Assembly: GCF_004359545.1 (NCBI RefSeq)
Contig: NZ_SCWB01000002.1
Coordinates: 62,001 to 126,000 of the forward strand
Reading direction: 5' to 3'
DNA length: 64,000 bases
DNA from: Macrococcus lamae
GTDB lineage: Bacteria > Bacillota > Bacilli > Staphylococcales > Staphylococcaceae
The translations under genes and the position numbers were made by a program. Positions 1-8,364 of the stretch are shown here, piece after piece. The notes beneath the pieces are model-generated. The model was given only the letters and a program-made list of their open reading frames with translations, made no database searches and was not told the DNA's origin. Within the stretch, counting starts at the first letter, position 1. The number at the start of each line of letters is the position of its first letter.

Positions 1-1
1 A

Positions 2-79
2 CTGCAACTTAGACATTTCATGTACCGAATCTCATATGAACGTAAATTAAAAGAGCAGGAGGAAATGAGAAATGAATAG
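2..79 (+). CDS. C-terminal end of an unidentified upstream protein (partial)
   Basis: An open frame runs from the window edge to a TAG at 77-79 and would give the last 25 residues of a protein, ending in a charged stretch (ERKLKEQEEMRNE). The other two forward frames hit stops early. It overlaps the start of the next gene by 8 bases, a common arrangement for coupled genes. Too little is present to name it, and it could be a chance open frame. Confidence 0.45.
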   Translation: MQLRHFMYRISYERKLKEQEEMRNE

Positions 80-401
80 AAATAAGTTGGAAAAAATAGT
101 AAACGATGTAGTTCAGGCATGTCTCGCAGGAGACAGGCATGACTTTAATCGATATTTAGATCCGCAGGTTCAGAATTCTTCACTGATAGAAACGGAAATC
201 ATTCAGCCGATACAGCGAGTGTTAAGTGAGCCGAATGCAAGTTATCAGTTGTCATTTGAAGATGATTATCCTTTTACAAGAGCACTTATTATGACTGATT
301 CAAAGCAGCCGATAACCCCAGTTCCGTTAGACCAGCAGATTGCAGCTATTGACATAATATATGATGATGAATCAGAACAATATTTTGTAACGTTAAAATG
401 A
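72..401 (+). CDS. Hypothetical protein, 109 aa
   Basis: I do not recognise this protein. It is a soluble, acidic product with no signal peptide, no membrane segment and no cysteine pair. The N-terminal part (residues 1-30) looks helical and the rest looks like beta strands ending in a hydrophobic strand (QQIAAIDIIYDDES, YFVTLK). The start is well supported by an AGGAGG about ten bases upstream. It overlaps the end of the preceding frame, so it is probably the last gene of an operon that enters from the left, and it is followed by a strong terminator. No function is offered. Confidence 0.75.
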   Translation: MNRNKLEKIVNDVVQACLAGDRHDFNRYLDPQVQNSSLIETEIIQPIQRVLSEPNASYQLSFEDDYPFTRALIMTDSKQPITPVPLDQQIAAIDIIYDDESEQYFVTLK

Positions 402-414
402 CTAAAGAAATTCC

Positions 415-457
415 AAACAAAGCCGGATGAAGTATAACACTTCATTCGGCTTTGTTT
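415..457. terminator. Bidirectional intrinsic terminator
   Basis: Nineteen-base arms (AAACAAAGCCGGATGAAGT and its near-perfect complement, one G-U pair) flank a 5-base loop, with A-rich and T-rich flanks. It lies between the convergent hypothetical gene and terC and can serve both. Confidence 0.85.
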
Positions 458-487
458 GTCATTATTTGATTAACTAACAATTAGTTT

Positions 488-1270
488 TTAAGATTTTTTT
501 ACTTTACTACGTCTACTTGTGAAGATTCCGACTGCAAGTATCGCAAGCAGCACTGCCCAGAAAATTACTTGCCACTGCCATGAATGAGGGAAGGCATGAG
601 GAAGGATATGGATTTTATCGTGAGCCAGTACAAGCACGACCAATTTAATTCCTATCCAGCCGACAATAGCGAACGCAGCTGCTTCAAGACCCGGATATTG
701 TTCAAGGACTTTAACAAAGTAATTAGCTGCAAATCTCATTAAAATCACGCCGAGCATACCGCCAACAAACATGACAGCAAACTGCCCGGCATTGATTCCG
801 CCGATTTGACCACCTATCTCAGGAAGTGTAACAGCAATTGCAATGGCAGCCAGCATTGAATCAATAGCGAAGGCGATATCTGCGAGTTCAACCTTCAGCA
901 CGGTCATCCAGAAGCCACTGCCGTTTTTCTCAGCTTTTTCTTCAGCGATATCAGGTGTATGAACATCATCCGGATGGCTTTTTTTCTTAAAGTACACATA
1001 TAAGTTTTTAGCAGACATAAATAACAGGTAAGCAGCGCCTAACGCCTGTACTTGCCAGATGTGGACCAGCAATGTGATCATGAAAAGAGAAGCTAGACGG
1101 AAAACAAAAGCCCCGACCAAGCCGTAGAACAATGCTCGTTTACGCTGGTCTTCAGGCAGATGCTTGACCATCACTGCCATAACGATAGCATTATCTGCTG
1201 CAAGTAAACCTTCCAGTAAAACTAAAACTAAAATAACCCATGCATAGGATATAATGATACTCGGATCCAT
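488..1270 (-). CDS. TerC family integral membrane protein, probable manganese exporter
   Basis: A 260-residue polytopic membrane protein with about seven hydrophobic segments. It carries the two family signatures: LLAADNA near residues 22-28 and ELADIAFAIDSM near 129-140, whose acidic and Asn residues lie within membrane helices. Bacillus homologues of this branch (YkoY/MeeY, YceF/MeeF) export manganese and help load secreted proteins with the metal. The leader carries a yybP-ykoY-type manganese riboswitch, which strongly supports manganese export rather than tellurite resistance. A loop of charged residues (about 95-118) separates two halves. The ATG follows an AGGAGG-type site (reverse strand). 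The gene is monocistronic, with the shared terminator at 415-457 downstream. Confidence 0.88.
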   Translation of the reverse strand: MDPSIIISYAWVILVLVLLEGLLAADNAIVMAVMVKHLPEDQRKRALFYGLVGAFVFRLASLFMITLLVHIWQVQALGAAYLLFMSAKNLYVYFKKKSHPDDVHTPDIAEEKAEKNGSGFWMTVLKVELADIAFAIDSMLAAIAIAVTLPEIGGQIGGINAGQFAVMFVGGMLGVILMRFAANYFVKVLEQYPGLEAAAFAIVGWIGIKLVVLVLAHDKIHILPHAFPHSWQWQVIFWAVLLAILAVGIFTSRRSKVKKS

Positions 1271-1301
1271 AAGAATCCTCCTTTAATTAGAAATTTATGA
1301 A

Positions 1302-1440
1302 TAAAAAAGACCCATGCCAAATAGAATTGGCAAAGGTCTCGCTAAACGTAAGTTCTACAATTCCGGAAGCATGAACTTCGTAATGACGGAATTATACAAG
1401 GTGGGCACCTTATGAGCTACTCCCCTTCGACATAAGTCTT
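1302..1440 (-). promoter_or_regulatory. yybP-ykoY (manganese) riboswitch leader of terC
   Basis: On the reverse strand the leader contains AAGGGGAGTAGC (complement of 1416-1427), a typical 5' element of the yybP-ykoY class. Further down lies GAGACCTTTGCC, paired with GGCATGGGTC and followed by six Ts (complement of 1302-1340). That is the conserved 3' part of this class doubling as an intrinsic terminator. The element sits directly upstream of terC. By family knowledge, Mn2+ binding prevents terminator formation and turns on export. Confidence 0.85.
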
Positions 1441-1538
1441 AGGTATTCATTTAAACTTATTGTAACATAAGTACTAAGGTAATTAAATTAATACGAGCTA
1501 TAAAAACCAATACGTTCAAAACCAAAGGAGAACTTACT

Positions 1539-1955
1539 ATGGATTTAACTACAAAAATGACGATACACGCTTCTTCTCAAACTCTATACGAGGCACTGAT
1601 AAACCCGGATAGAATCAGTAACTTCTGGTTTAATAGCAGTGAGCAATGGGCAGAGGGGAAAACCGTTCACGTGACTTATCCGGAGTATGCTGCTGCGTTT
1701 GATATAGATATTGTTCAGCTGCAAAGTAACCGCTTGATAGAATTTGAATGGCCGGCTGGCGGCAACGGAAACCGAGTAGTAATAGAGTTCATCGAAATGA
1801 CAGATGTCACTCGAGTTGATATTACAGAATTAGGTTTACCGGATGATGCGGCACGTCTGATGGACCAAAAAGAGGGCTGGGTGTATATGCTTAGTTGCTT
1901 AAAAGCATATATAGAGCACGGCGTTACAGATTTAAAAGGACATTTATCAAAATAA
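1539..1955 (+). CDS. SRPBCC / AHSA1-type domain protein
   Basis: A 138-residue soluble protein with the pattern of the START-like SRPBCC fold. An N-terminal strand and helix (residues 1-30, with LYEALINPDRISNFWF) is followed by beta strands with a central EFEWPAGGNGNRVVIEF, and a long C-terminal helix begins with KEGWVYMLSCLKAYIEHG. Proteins of the AHSA1/YndB type bind small hydrophobic ligands, and the ligand cannot be predicted here. The start is set by AAAGGAGAA upstream. It stands alone between the divergent terC leader and the catalase gene. The fold is clear and the function is unknown. Confidence 0.75.
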   Translation: MDLTTKMTIHASSQTLYEALINPDRISNFWFNSSEQWAEGKTVHVTYPEYAAAFDIDIVQLQSNRLIEFEWPAGGNGNRVVIEFIEMTDVTRVDITELGLPDDAARLMDQKEGWVYMLSCLKAYIEHGVTDLKGHLSK

Positions 1956-1991
1956 TATACAGGGTGAAGAGAAAGTTGCTGCCTTATCTAT

Positions 1992-2016
1992 GTTTCTTAT
2001 CAGGCTTAATGGGTAA
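1992..2016 (+). promoter_or_regulatory. Candidate sigma-B promoter of catalase gene
   Basis: GTTTCT (1992-1997), a 13-base spacer, then GGGTAA (2011-2016). The -10 and spacer fit the general-stress sigma-B consensus (GTTTAA, 12-15 bases, GGGTAT/GGGTAA), while the -35 matches only in part. Bacillus KatE is a sigma-B regulon member, which makes the reading attractive but unproven. Confidence 0.4.
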
Positions 2017-2102
2017 AATTTGAATGTGAATGACATTTGTTTCTGTTATGGAATGACCATAAAGCAGTATAAGAAAATAAAATGACAAGGGGAACTTTAC
2101 TA

Positions 2103-4103
2103 ATGGCTAATGAAAAAGATAAACAGTTAGAATCAGTAACAGTTGACACTACACAAGAAGCGGCACTGACTACAAATCAAGGGCTTAAGATGGCAGAAGA
2201 TGAATTTTCTTTAAAAGCAGGTGACCGTGGTCCGACTTTGCTGGAAGACTTTCACTTCAGAGAAAAGATGACGCACTTTGACCATGAACGTATTCCTGAA
2301 AGAATTGTTCATGCACGTGGATACGGAGCTCATGGCGAATTTGAATTATATGAACCACTTGAACAATATACTAAAGCTAAGTTTTTAAATGACACCTCTA
2401 AGAAAACACCGGTGTTTGTTCGTTTTTCTACCGTGGCAGGATCGAAAGGTTCTCCTGAAACAGTACGGGATGTGCGTGGATTTGCAACAAAATTCTATAC
2501 TGAAGAAGGAAACTATGATTTGGTCGGGAATAATATTCCAGTATTCTTCATTCAAGATGCGATTAAATTTCCTGATTTAGTTCACGCTGTTAAACCTGAA
2601 CCGCATAATGAAATTCCGCAGGCAGGAACAGCGCACGATACTTACTGGGATTTCTTTGCACAGAACCCGGAATCGACTCATATGACCATGTGGACGATGA
2701 GCGACCGTGCACTTCCTAAGAGCTTCCGGACAATGGAAGGATTCGGTGTGCATACATTCCGTCTGGTCAATAAAGAAGGAAAGTCCCATTTTGTTAAATT
2801 CCACTGGAAACCGAAGCTCGGCACACATTCACTTGTCTGGGACGAAGCGCAGATTATCGCAGGTAAAAATATCGACTTCAACCGTGAAGATTTATATGAA
2901 TCAATAGAAAAAGGAGACTATCCTGAATGGGAGCTAGGTCTTCAGATTTTATCGGAAGAAGATGAGTTTAACTTTGATTTTGATATTCTGGATCCGACTA
3001 AAATCTGGCCGGAAGAAGAAGTGCCTGTAAAGATCGTCGGTAAAATGACGTTAAATCGTAATGTTGATAATGTCTTTGCTGAAACTGAGCAGGTCATGTT
3101 CAGCCCGGCTCACATTGTGCCTGGTATTGATTTCAGTAATGACCCATTGCTGCAAGGTCGTCTGTTTTCTTACACGGATACTCAGATTCTGCGTTTAGGC
3201 GGTCCGAACTTCCATCAGATTCCGATCAATGCGCCGGTCTGTCCATTTGCAAATAACCAGCGTGACGGGCTTCATCAGCACCAGATTCATAAAGGGATGA
3301 CAAGCTATCATAGAAATGGTATCAACAATAATAATCCACATACAACACCAGTTGAAGACGGTGGATTTGAAAGCTATCATGAACGCATTGATGCGCATAA
3401 AGTGCGAGCTCGAAGTGAAAGTTTTAAAGACTTCTATTCTCAAGCGAAGATGTTTTTGAATAGTTTGACCGAAGCAGAACGGAAGCATTTAACAGATGGC
3501 TTCAGCTTTGAAATCGGCAAGTGTAAACTCGACTTCGTCAAACAGAATGCAGTCAACAATTTGAACAAAGTAGATAAGAAGCTGGCTGAAGAAGTAGCGC
3601 TACGAGTAGGCGCAGAAGTGCCAGCTGCTGATGAAGAAGTGAAAACAGATAAAGCATCTCCAGCAGTCAGCATGGAAAATACAGTTAAGAAGTTAGATAC
3701 ATTATCAGTAGCAGTAGTGGTCACTGAAAATTCAGACGTTGTAGAAGTAGAGACATTAATCAAAGATTTTGCAGCTCATAAAGTGAACTACAAATTAATA
3801 GCGAATCGACCCGTCAAACTATCTGAAGGTCTCAAGGTAACAGAGACATTTGATACAGTCCATTCAACGTTATTTGATGGTCTATTAGTGCTCGATGCAG
3901 AAGCACCACTTGCGCCGCCGTTAAAAGATTTTATTGAAGCCGCAAACCGTCATTATAAGACAGTTGGTTACAGCAGCAGAGTAGCACCGCTGATTGACAC
4001 GACATCCGTAAAGAAAGATCAGCCGGGCATTATCGAAGTCAGCACTGCAGAATCATATTTGAACTTATTAGTCGTTCAGCGACATTGGGACCGTGTACTT
4101 TAA
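2103..4103 (+). CDS. katE: Large-subunit (clade II) catalase, KatE/HPII-like
   Basis: Converts hydrogen peroxide to water and oxygen in the cytoplasm. I prefer the ATG at 2103 over the in-frame ATG at 2082, because AAGGGG sits ten bases before it; this gives 666 residues. Heme catalase core: distal His near residue 70 (RIVHARG), distal Asn near 143 (VGNNIPVFF), proximal heme Tyr near 357 ([10 protein letters not shown]), and the NADPH/heme region with PINAPVCPF. After a linker rich in Ala, Glu and Lys (about 500-540), a C-terminal domain of about 130 residues resembles the class I amidotransferase/DJ-1-like domain of large catalases. The length and this extra domain separate it from the roughly 500-residue KatA of staphylococci. 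It is monocistronic, with a strong terminator behind it. Confidence 0.93.
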   Translation: MANEKDKQLESVTVDTTQEAALTTNQGLKMAEDEFSLKAGDRGPTLLEDFHFREKMTHFDHERIPERIVHARGYGAHGEFELYEPLEQYTKAKFLNDTSKKTPVFVRFSTVAGSKGSPETVRDVRGFATKFYTEEGNYDLVGNNIPVFFIQDAIKFPDLVHAVKPEPHNEIPQAGTAHDTYWDFFAQNPESTHMTMWTMSDRALPKSFRTMEGFGVHTFRLVNKEGKSHFVKFHWKPKLGTHSLVWDEAQIIAGKNIDFNREDLYESIEKGDYPEWELGLQILSEEDEFNFDFDILDPTKIWPEEEVPVKIVGKMTLNRNVDNVFAETEQVMFSPAHIVPGIDFSNDPLLQGRLFSYTDTQILRLGGPNFHQIPINAPVCPFANNQRDGLHQHQIHKGMTSYHRNGINNNNPHTTPVEDGGFESYHERIDAHKVRARSESFKDFYSQAKMFLNSLTEAERKHLTDGFSFEIGKCKLDFVKQNAVNNLNKVDKKLAEEVALRVGAEVPAADEEVKTDKASPAVSMENTVKKLDTLSVAVVVTENSDVVEVETLIKDFAAHKVNYKLIANRPVKLSEGLKVTETFDTVHSTLFDGLLVLDAEAPLAPPLKDFIEAANRHYKTVGYSSRVAPLIDTTSVKKDQPGIIEVSTAESYLNLLVVQRHWDRVL

Positions 4104-4125
4104 TTCGTAGATAAAATATTAAAAC

Positions 4126-4169
4126 AAAAGACCTGAGATAGAATTTTGAAATTCTATCTCAGGTCTTTT
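4126..4169. terminator. Bidirectional intrinsic terminator between katE and the SQR-like gene
   Basis: Perfect 20-base arms around a 4-base loop, starting with A-rich and ending with T-rich sequence, between convergent genes. Confidence 0.9.
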
Positions 4170-4178
4170 AACATTATG

Positions 4179-5366
4179 TTAACTTCTTCCTTTCAGCATG
4201 CCTTGCCAGTACATGAGTGGAATCATTTTCTTTTTCACGAAATAGAGGAAGTGGCTTGTTTTTGCCTGATCGATCGGCATAGATTCTTTTGGCTGGAGAT
4301 CATAACCAAATTCAGCCATGATCGCCTCACCATATTCAGTAGCAATCGGGCAGGCGGTCATTCCGTTATAACGCGCTTTTAGTTTTCTTCCTTTCATCTG
4401 TGACACTAAATTTTTGGCAAGGACAGGCGCTTGTTTTCTTACAGCGGCTCCCATTTTCACAGTCGGCAGATTCGTGCAGTCACCAATGCCAAAAATATTC
4501 TGATGTCTGACATGCTGCAATGTATATGGATTGACGTCGAGCCACCCTGCTTCATCAACAAGGGTTGATTGTTTAATGATGTCCGGTGCGCTCATCGGTG
4601 GAGTGACTAGCAGCATGGAGAACGGGACTTCGTTTCTGACACCGGTCTTATAATTGAAGAAGGCCGCTGTTTGACGAGGTCCGTCAACTTTGACCAGCTC
4701 TTCGTTCAAATCATAACTAATATGCTTTTTAGTCAGCAGTTCCTCCAGTTTCTGACGATATTTCTCTACTGGGAAGAGCGTGTGATTGCCGGACTTCAGC
4801 ATAAGATTAATTTGAGTTCTGTCATGCTGCTTAAAGAAATCCTTAAATGTAAAAAGCGAATTTTCAGGAGCGACACCGCCTTTAATCGGTGTGTTTGGTT
4901 TAGTAACGATGACATTGCCATCTGTTACTTGCTGCAGTGACTCATATGTGTAATCGACATAGTCGTATAGATAGTTAGTGCTGACGTGATTTTTACCGAG
5001 TGTTTCTGTCAGGCCTTCAATTTTGTCATAGTCCTGCTGAATACCGAGTGCGATCACTAAATAGTCATAAGTCACTCTTAAATTATGATCAAGTGTGATA
5101 ATCTTTTCGAGAGGTTGAATACCTGTCACTTTCTGTTGCGTCAATATTGCGCCATTTGGAACGACGCGCTGCATCTTTTTACGGCTATGTTCTTTACGGT
5201 CAGCGCCGCTGCCAACTAGTGGCCATGCAGGTTGATAAGCGTGGTAATCTGCATGGTCGACAATAAGTAATTTGTTTTTCAAACGTGATTTCTTCAGTAA
5301 CCTGGCTGCAACGGAAATACCACCTGAACCGCCGCCTAATATAATCACTTTATAATGCTGTTTCAT
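4179..5366 (-). CDS. Sulfide:quinone-oxidoreductase-like FAD flavoprotein with one redox cysteine missing
   Basis: A 395-residue flavoprotein with an N-terminal FAD-binding Rossmann motif (GGGSGG, residues 11-16), a second nucleotide-binding stretch (DYLVIALG, 101-108) and GIGDCTNLP (293-301), the family motif near the flavin. The overall pattern, including YHAYQPAWPLVG, matches type II-like sulfide:quinone oxidoreductases, which oxidise sulfide and reduce menaquinone at the membrane. The C-terminal cysteine of the redox pair is kept (MTACPIATEYG, Cys339). The partner position in the PNTPIK-C-AGAP motif reads PNTPIKGGVAPE, so Gly163 replaces Cys. The C-terminus has a hydrophobic, basic segment (FLYFVKKKMIPLMYW) suited to membrane contact. 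It lies 13 bases after the DedA gene, so the two are probably co-transcribed. It may be a variant SQR or a related quinone reductase. Confidence 0.75.
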   Translation of the reverse strand: MKQHYKVIILGGGSGGISVAARLLKKSRLKNKLLIVDHADYHAYQPAWPLVGSGADRKEHSRKKMQRVVPNGAILTQQKVTGIQPLEKIITLDHNLRVTYDYLVIALGIQQDYDKIEGLTETLGKNHVSTNYLYDYVDYTYESLQQVTDGNVIVTKPNTPIKGGVAPENSLFTFKDFFKQHDRTQINLMLKSGNHTLFPVEKYRQKLEELLTKKHISYDLNEELVKVDGPRQTAAFFNYKTGVRNEVPFSMLLVTPPMSAPDIIKQSTLVDEAGWLDVNPYTLQHVRHQNIFGIGDCTNLPTVKMGAAVRKQAPVLAKNLVSQMKGRKLKARYNGMTACPIATEYGEAIMAEFGYDLQPKESMPIDQAKTSHFLYFVKKKMIPLMYWQGMLKGRS

Positions 5367-5379
5367 AGTGTTTCCTCCT

Positions 5380-5985
5380 CTATGCTTTTCGTTTTCTTAA
5401 ATAGATGATTCCGCCAATAATAGCAATGCCGGTAGTGATATATAGAACATTGGAGTAAGTATCAAATACATGAAGCACTTGCTGCCAGTTTTCACCAAGT
5501 TTAACACCTAAATAAATCAGTACACCGTTCCATATAAGAGTACCAAGTGTCGTATAAATGATGAATGATAACAAATTCATGTGATTTAAACCTGCAGGAA
5601 TGGAAATGAGACTGCGTACTACAGGGATGAAGCGGCATAGAAAAACAGCGACACCTCCATATTTAGAAAACCAGTTATTGGATTGATGAACATCTTCTTT
5701 TTTAAGACGTAAAATTCTGCCATATTTATCGACGAGACGTTCGATGCGATGTAAGCCTAAAACTTTTCCCACATAGTATAGTATGATGGCACCCGCAAGA
5801 GCTCCGAGTGTTGAAGCAGCAAGCATGCCAATATAAGAGAGAGAATCAGATTTCGTCACCATGAATCCACCGAATGTCAGAATAACTTCAGATGGAATAG
5901 GGGGAAAGACATTTTCAAGCAGAATCAATAGAAACACACCGAAATAACCGAATTGTTCCATAATGTGCATAATCCACTGCTGCAT
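5380..5985 (-). CDS. DedA family membrane protein
   Basis: A 201-residue inner-membrane protein of the DedA/VTT fold. It begins with an amphipathic helix (MQQWIMHIMEQFGYFGVFLL) and contains the re-entrant-loop signature ENVFPPIPSEVILTFGGF (residues 25-42), then FCRFIPVVRSLISIPAGLNHM near 117-137, with the conserved Arg residues. DedA proteins move phospholipids (undecaprenyl phosphate or phosphatidylethanolamine-like lipids) across the membrane in a proton-dependent manner; which lipid applies here is not visible. It is the first gene of a pair with the SQR-like flavoprotein. The start ATG has AAAAGGAGTT upstream on the reverse strand. Confidence 0.88.
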   Translation of the reverse strand: MQQWIMHIMEQFGYFGVFLLILLENVFPPIPSEVILTFGGFMVTKSDSLSYIGMLAASTLGALAGAIILYYVGKVLGLHRIERLVDKYGRILRLKKEDVHQSNNWFSKYGGVAVFLCRFIPVVRSLISIPAGLNHMNLLSFIIYTTLGTLIWNGVLIYLGVKLGENWQQVLHVFDTYSNVLYITTGIAIIGGIIYLRKRKA

Positions 5986-6083
5986 ATCATAACTCCTTTT
6001 AATAATTTTATAGTATATCTACCCTAAATCTTAATGTAATCCGCATAGATTATTAAATTATTATAGCTGTTATTTATTAAAGT

Positions 6084-6112
6084 TTAAGATGACAGACCGA
6101 GTTTGCTATAAT
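6084..6112 (+). promoter_or_regulatory. Candidate sigma-A promoter
   Basis: TTAAGA (6084-6089), a 17-base spacer, and a perfect TATAAT (6107-6112), 48 bases before the ATG of the hypothetical gene at 6160. The -35 is weak. Confidence 0.45.
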
Positions 6113-6159
6113 TTTTTAGGAGAGGGTATAAATATTGATAATAAAAGGAGGAGTCAGTC

Positions 6160-6480
6160 ATGTCAGAATTATTCAATGAGAATGAGTTAAGCCCATCAGA
6201 AAAAAGAGGGCCAGGCGTAGTAGGAACGATAGAATTTCAGATGGGAGACCAGACGGAATTTACTGGAGAATATATGCCGACCAATAAACGTTTCTTCATG
6301 ATCGTCGATATGAACGGTCAGCCTTACCAGCGTGTGATGAGTTATGATGAAATCAAAGGTGTTGAGGTAGAAGATGATGCGGTAATCGTTGAATTTTCAA
6401 TCGGTAAAATCAAGATGAGAGACATCGGTAATGGAACAGCACAAGTATTCGCCGACTTTGTTAATGAACATATTAAATAA
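6160..6480 (+). CDS. Hypothetical protein, 106 aa
   Basis: I cannot name this protein. It is acidic and soluble, with no signal peptide. After a polar N-terminus (residues 1-18) it shows alternating beta strands (VVGTIEFQMGD, TEFTGEYMP, KRFFMIVDMNG, DDAVIVEFS, GKIKMRDIG) and a short final helix (AQVFADFVNEHIK), which suggests a small beta-barrel. The start has a strong AGGAGG, and the gene has its own candidate promoter and terminator, so it is a single-gene unit. The function is unknown. Confidence 0.8.
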   Translation: MSELFNENELSPSEKRGPGVVGTIEFQMGDQTEFTGEYMPTNKRFFMIVDMNGQPYQRVMSYDEIKGVEVEDDAVIVEFSIGKIKMRDIGNGTAQVFADFVNEHIK

Positions 6481-6484
6481 AATA

Positions 6485-6525
6485 AAACAGCCTTCAAATG
6501 ACAAGATGTCATTTAAAGGCTGTTT
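6485..6525. terminator. Bidirectional intrinsic terminator
   Basis: Nineteen-base arms (AAACAGCCTTCAAATGACA and its near-complement) with a 3-base loop, between the convergent hypothetical gene and deoD. Confidence 0.88.
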
Positions 6526-6543
6526 CTCATTTTTCACAAAATT

Positions 6544-7260
6544 CTATTCAACAATTTCAAGCGCGATTTCCATCATTTTAGTGAATGAAGTCTGACGTTC
6601 TTCTGGTGTTGTTTCTTCGTGTGTCAGTAAATGATCGCTTACTGTGAAAATACCGAGTGCTCTTACATCGCCGCCGGCATATGCTGCATTCATATAAAGA
6701 CCTGCAGATTCCATCTCAACTGCAAGAATGCCCATTGAACGCCATTTGTCAGTTGCCTGCGCGTTTGCATTGTAGAAGATGTCTGATGAAAGGACGTTAC
6801 CCACGTGATTAGGTACCCCTTTTTCGTCTGCTAATTGTTTGGCACGAGCAAGCAGGCTGTAGTCAGCAATCGGTGCAAAGTGACCAGGTAATCCGTATTG
6901 TGCCACATAATTAGAATCAGTAGAAGCACCTTGAGCAATAATCACGTCATAGACATTGATGCCTTCCTGCATCGCACCGCATGAACCGACACGGATTAAA
7001 TTTTTGACGCCGAATGTATGAATCAGCTCATAAGAGTAAATGCCGATTGACGGTATGCCCATACCTGTTCCCATGACAGAAATACGTTTACCTTTATAAG
7101 TTCCTGTGTAACCGAACATATTGCGTACTTCGTTGAACTGGACAACGTCTTCTAAGTAAGTGTCTGCAATGAATTTTGCGCGCAGTGGGTCACCAGGTAA
7201 TAAAATAGTTTCTGCGATTGGATTATTTTCAGGCTTTATGTGAGGTGTAGACTGAGTCAT
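6544..7260 (-). CDS. deoD: Purine nucleoside phosphorylase, DeoD type
   Basis: Cytoplasmic, hexameric-type purine nucleoside phosphorylase. It splits purine (deoxy)nucleosides with phosphate to free base and pentose-1-phosphate. The 238-residue length fits the family. Visible motifs: LPGDPLRAKFIAD near residues 21-33 (phosphate-binding Gly and Arg), RVGSCGAMQEG near 90-100, VEMESAGLYMNAA near 177-189 (nucleoside binding), and VSDHLLT near 203-209, with the catalytic Asp. The start codon follows AAGGAG on the reverse strand. It stands alone here. A nucleoside carrier with a PurR box lies about 24 kb away and would supply substrate. Confidence 0.95.
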   Translation of the reverse strand: MTQSTPHIKPENNPIAETILLPGDPLRAKFIADTYLEDVVQFNEVRNMFGYTGTYKGKRISVMGTGMGIPSIGIYSYELIHTFGVKNLIRVGSCGAMQEGINVYDVIIAQGASTDSNYVAQYGLPGHFAPIADYSLLARAKQLADEKGVPNHVGNVLSSDIFYNANAQATDKWRSMGILAVEMESAGLYMNAAYAGGDVRALGIFTVSDHLLTHEETTPEERQTSFTKMMEIALEIVE

Positions 7261-7438
7261 AATGATTCTCCTTTAGTTAATATTTATCATTTCAATCTTA
7301 GTATATATAACTATGTATGAGATTACAAAAAAAGATGAACTCGTTAGCAGACGAGACAATGTGCTTATGTTTAAAAACTTGAATTGGTGCAATAACTACT
7401 AGAGTAAAGAAATCATATTAAAATTGGAGTGATCGATC

Positions 7439-8323
7439 ATGAGTAACAATCAAGATCCGTTAAATGCATATTATCCAGGTAAATTCGAGAAACAGGAACA
7501 GGAAGCACCAGGATTACAACAGAAAATGAAACCCATACCAGACTGCGGCGAGGAATCATATACAGGAACAGGTAAATTAAAAGGGAAACGTGCGCTAGTG
7601 ACAGGAGGAGATTCCGGTATCGGACGTGCTGCAGCTATTGCTTATGCTAAAGAAGGGGCAGATGTCGCTATCAATTACCTTCCTGTAGAAGAAGCGGATG
7701 CACAGGAAGTGAAAGCTGTCATCGAAGCGGCTGGGCAGAAAGCTGTATTAATTCCCGGAGATCTGCGGAATGAAGAATTCAATAAGGAAATGGTAGAAAC
7801 AGCCGTCGAAGAACTAGGAGGAATCGATATTTTATGCAGCGTTGCCGGTGAGCAGACAGCTGTAGAAAAAGTAGAAGATTTATCTACTCATCAATTACGT
7901 TCAACATTCGAAACTAATGTATTCTCATTAGTATGGACTGTGCAAGCTGCGCTTCCGCATCTTGAAAAAGGAGCATCTATCATTACCACTTCGTCTGTAC
8001 AGGCTTATAATCCAAGTAAAAACTTACTGGATTATGCAGCAACAAAAACAGCAATAGTGTCTATTACAAAATCTCTGGCTTCTCAGTTGGGGGAACAGGG
8101 AATTCGTGTTAACTCAATAGCTCCTGGACCGATCTGGACGGCGCTGCAGATTTCAGGTGGACAGCCACAGGAAAAAATCCCTGAATTTGGCCAGAAAGTC
8201 ACTTTACAGCGTGCAGGACAGCCGGTTGAATTATCTGATGTCTATGTATTCCTGGCATCAGACAATGCAAGTTATGTTACTGGTCAAGTATATGGTGTAA
8301 CAGGTGGCGTTGAGATCAATTGA
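7439..8323 (+). CDS. Short-chain dehydrogenase/reductase, general-stress (YdaD/YghA) type
   Basis: A 294-residue classical-type SDR with an N-terminal extension of about 45 residues ([13 protein letters not shown]) typical of the YdaD/YhxC/YghA branch. The NAD(P) motif is [10 protein letters not shown] (about residues 55-64). The catalytic Ser lies in TTSSVQAY and the Tyr and Lys in YAATK (about 199-203). The C-terminal PGPIWT and [12 protein letters not shown] are also standard. Members of this branch in Bacillus belong to the sigma-B stress regulon, but their substrates are not settled. The start has GGAGTGA nearby. It is a single gene followed by a terminator. Confidence 0.88.
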   Translation: MSNNQDPLNAYYPGKFEKQEQEAPGLQQKMKPIPDCGEESYTGTGKLKGKRALVTGGDSGIGRAAAIAYAKEGADVAINYLPVEEADAQEVKAVIEAAGQKAVLIPGDLRNEEFNKEMVETAVEELGGIDILCSVAGEQTAVEKVEDLSTHQLRSTFETNVFSLVWTVQAALPHLEKGASIITTSSVQAYNPSKNLLDYAATKTAIVSITKSLASQLGEQGIRVNSIAPGPIWTALQISGGQPQEKIPEFGQKVTLQRAGQPVELSDVYVFLASDNASYVTGQVYGVTGGVEIN

Positions 8324-8332
8324 TATACGGAC

Positions 8333-8364
8333 AAGGCTGAGACACTATAGTCCAGCCTTTTTTA
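8333..8364. terminator. Short intrinsic terminator
   Basis: AAGGCTG and CAGCCTT pair across a 13-base loop and are followed by six Ts. It ends the SDR gene, and its T-run touches the stop codon of modB coming from the other side. Confidence 0.65.

Noticed and set aside
4146..4382. Long forward-strand frames within the SQR-like gene and other opposite-strand frames across the window
   Set aside because: They lie wholly inside well-supported genes, lack ribosome sites and have atypical residue content. They are shadows of the real coding frames.
7365..7392. Possible sigma-B promoter before the stress-type SDR gene (GTTTAA present)
   Set aside because: The -35 hexamer is good, but no GGGTAT-like -10 occurs at 12-15 bases. 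Only GGTGCA is found, which is too poor to call.
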